A stretch of DNA of 64,000 nucleotides from Inia geoffrensis (lineage: Eukaryota; Chordata; Mammalia; Artiodactyla; Iniidae), in the NCBI GenBank assembly GCA_036417435.1, contig JAZAQT010000229.1, positions 62,001-126,000 of the forward strand, in the 5' to 3' direction. This document shows, one piece after another, positions 62,752-64,000 of the stretch; the stretch's first letter is position 1, and every line of letters starts with the position of its first letter. The notes beneath the pieces were generated by a model that had not been told where the DNA came from, did not search any database, and saw nothing but the letters and a program-made list of their open reading frames with translations. Position numbers and translations under genes: made by a program.

Positions 62752-64000
62752 CCAAGCAAGTCTGCAATGGAAATCCGCACTACAAGGAAGTCTCACTTCC
62801 CACCGATCCAAAGGGCCGTCCGAAAAAAGTGTAAAATCCAGAGAGGCAGGACAGGCCGTGCAGAACCGGCAGCCTTGTTATGCTGATGGGCGGGATGTAA
62901 ATTGCCAACAGCCACTCTGGAGAAGTGGATGGTGTTTCCTGGAACAAAGAAAAAACCAAGCTAGAGAGCCTAGGGCACTTCCACTTATGGTGCTATAGAT
63001 TCGGAAAATTTAAATGAAAAAGACACAGCTACACCAAAGTTTGGGGCTGCTCTGTGTACGGGATCCTTGACTATGGTACAACTTTAATAGCCGAGAAAGA
63101 GAAAAATGGATATAGAAGTTGTGGTACATCCCTACAATGGAATATCACTCAACAATGAAATCAATGGCAACAGACCAGTAGCAGCATAATGAGAGGATTT
63201 AGTTATGATGATTCTAAGTGAAATAAGTCACACAGAAAAAGAAACATCATAAGATATCACTAATACCGGGAATGTAAACACGGATACGCGTGAGCTGCAT
63301 TTCAAAACACAACAGAGTCTCACATTTACAAAAGAAACTTAGGCTTGCTTAAGGGTAAAGGAGAGTGCGGAGGCTGCATAAAACCAGAGGTTGACATTAG
63401 GACAGATACCATTCCATAAGCCAAATATATATTAGACAAGACCTACTCCTCGCTCAACCATATAGACTCAACGCCCCGTATTCAAAACCTAGGAATATAC
63501 CTGACTATGAAGAAAATTAAAACCCATACATTTATAGGTCTCCATAAGAAAATCATTTGTGTACAGCACCATACACACAGCAGTGTCAATAAGCTAAATC
63601 CCCTTATAAAAATAAATTTGAAAAACAAAACACAAGGAATGTTAAATAGAGAGAAATTCTTAAATAAGTACTTCAGGGCTTGTGAGGAATCTTGGATTTA
63701 CCACCTCTACATCCACAGCTGGGGGAGAGATAAGGCTGGACACTTGGGGCTGATGCTATTGGTGAGGGAATGCAGACCCTTTGAGGTAATGGTGCATGGT
63801 TCCCATTGCACGGGTCCCAAATCTCCACGTTTAAGGGATTTATCCTTCAGCTAAAATATGCATGGAAAACCCAGAATATGGTCCACGAAGTGACCAGGCA
63901 AAATTTTAAAACTCATCGCCATTTTCGCCCCCTGGTACTCGAGTTCGCCGTTCCAGATGCGATATTAACATTCTCCCCACTTGGAGAGTCAGTGCCTTTG
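62680..64000 (+). repeat. L1-derived satellite unit 13 (cut by the window edge)
   Basis: Its first part (to about 63020) copies unit 11. After that it diverges from the dimer pattern (ACAGCTACACC at 63026, CAGACCAGTAGC at 63171, CCATATAGACTC at 63457), so the recently duplicated tract ends here. The array continues beyond the window. Confidence 0.9.

Larger units (their letters stand above)
59678..63020 (+). repeat. 3,472-bp dimeric higher-order repeat, copy 2
   Basis: This is the second copy of the dimer. By eye only about five differences are found over 3.3 kb (GGCTTGAC 60262, GAAAACGAG 60735, AAGTCCCAC 61053, AAAAAACC against AAACACC near 62950, GTCTGCAATGG 62760). That places the duplication very recently, or reflects ongoing conversion. 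Confidence 0.83.

Noticed and set aside
36551..64000. Frames of 60-150 codons repeated every 1,736 bp (for example - strand 54000 region, + strand 54064-54318)
   Set aside because: They are copies of one satellite unit, lie across the palindrome or fossil L1, and have no recognisable domain.
36551..64000. CENP-B box in the satellite
   Set aside because: The closest candidate, the reverse strand of the CAACGAAATGG region (TTCGTTGAGCAAGG), lacks the essential A and CGGG core positions.
1..64000. tRNA, rRNA or other structured RNA genes
   Set aside because: No A/B-box pair with a cloverleaf and no rRNA words were recognised. The only strong inverted repeats are the satellite palindromes.

Overview
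This window looks like mammalian subtelomeric or heterochromatic DNA, most likely from a cetacean. I found no intact protein-coding gene, tRNA or rRNA. Three things point to a cetacean. First, a tandem satellite with a 1,736-bp unit contains the 3' end of an L1 element, and a large L1-derived satellite is a known cetacean feature (recalled from the literature, not looked up). Second, the L1 3' ends in the window have the cetartiodactyl type of 3' UTR. Third, the unit length fits the longer (about 1.74-1.76 kb) form of the common cetacean satellite better than the roughly 1.58 kb form I recall for dolphins. The species cannot be fixed from the sequence alone.

Region 1 (1-36550) is a 36.5-kb block of degenerate telomere-type repeats, with CCCTAA on the + strand. 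It is not a simple telomere. The unit is a 168-bp monomer (28 hexamers). From 1 to about 15056, eight distinguishable monomers form a 1,344-bp higher-order repeat (HOR). Three successive HORs form a 4,031/4,032-bp super-repeat that is present twice (1-8063). From about 15057 to 36550 the monomers are still visible but more diverged. Two related blocks of 4.0-4.4 kb (about 16110-20470 and 23155-27197) are a segmental duplication inside the array. All long open frames here are low-complexity products of the hexamer period: Thr-Leu and Asn-Pro on the + strand, Val-Arg on the - strand.

Region 2 (36551-43691) starts at a sharp junction with an older block of the satellite: an opening partial, three whole units and a truncated one. 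Each unit has a 72-73-bp near-perfect palindrome, followed by about 0.88 kb descended from L1 ORF2/3' UTR and about 0.8 kb of unrecognised sequence.

Region 3 (43692-48744) interrupts the satellite. It holds a 5'-truncated L1 that ends in an apparent 3' transduction with a 28-nt poly(A), about 1.3 kb of unidentified sequence, a heavily decayed class I endogenous retrovirus remnant (pol pieces and LTR-like sequence), and a second L1 3' UTR fragment.

Region 4 (48745-64000) is satellite again. Two diverged units come first. From 52264 on the units are exactly 1,736 bp and almost identical, and the last four form two copies of a 3,472-bp dimer, which records very recent amplification.

The sequence therefore reads as chromosome-end or heterochromatin architecture: two unrelated tandem families, each with higher-order structure, joined at one precise boundary and interrupted once by retroelement-rich DNA.
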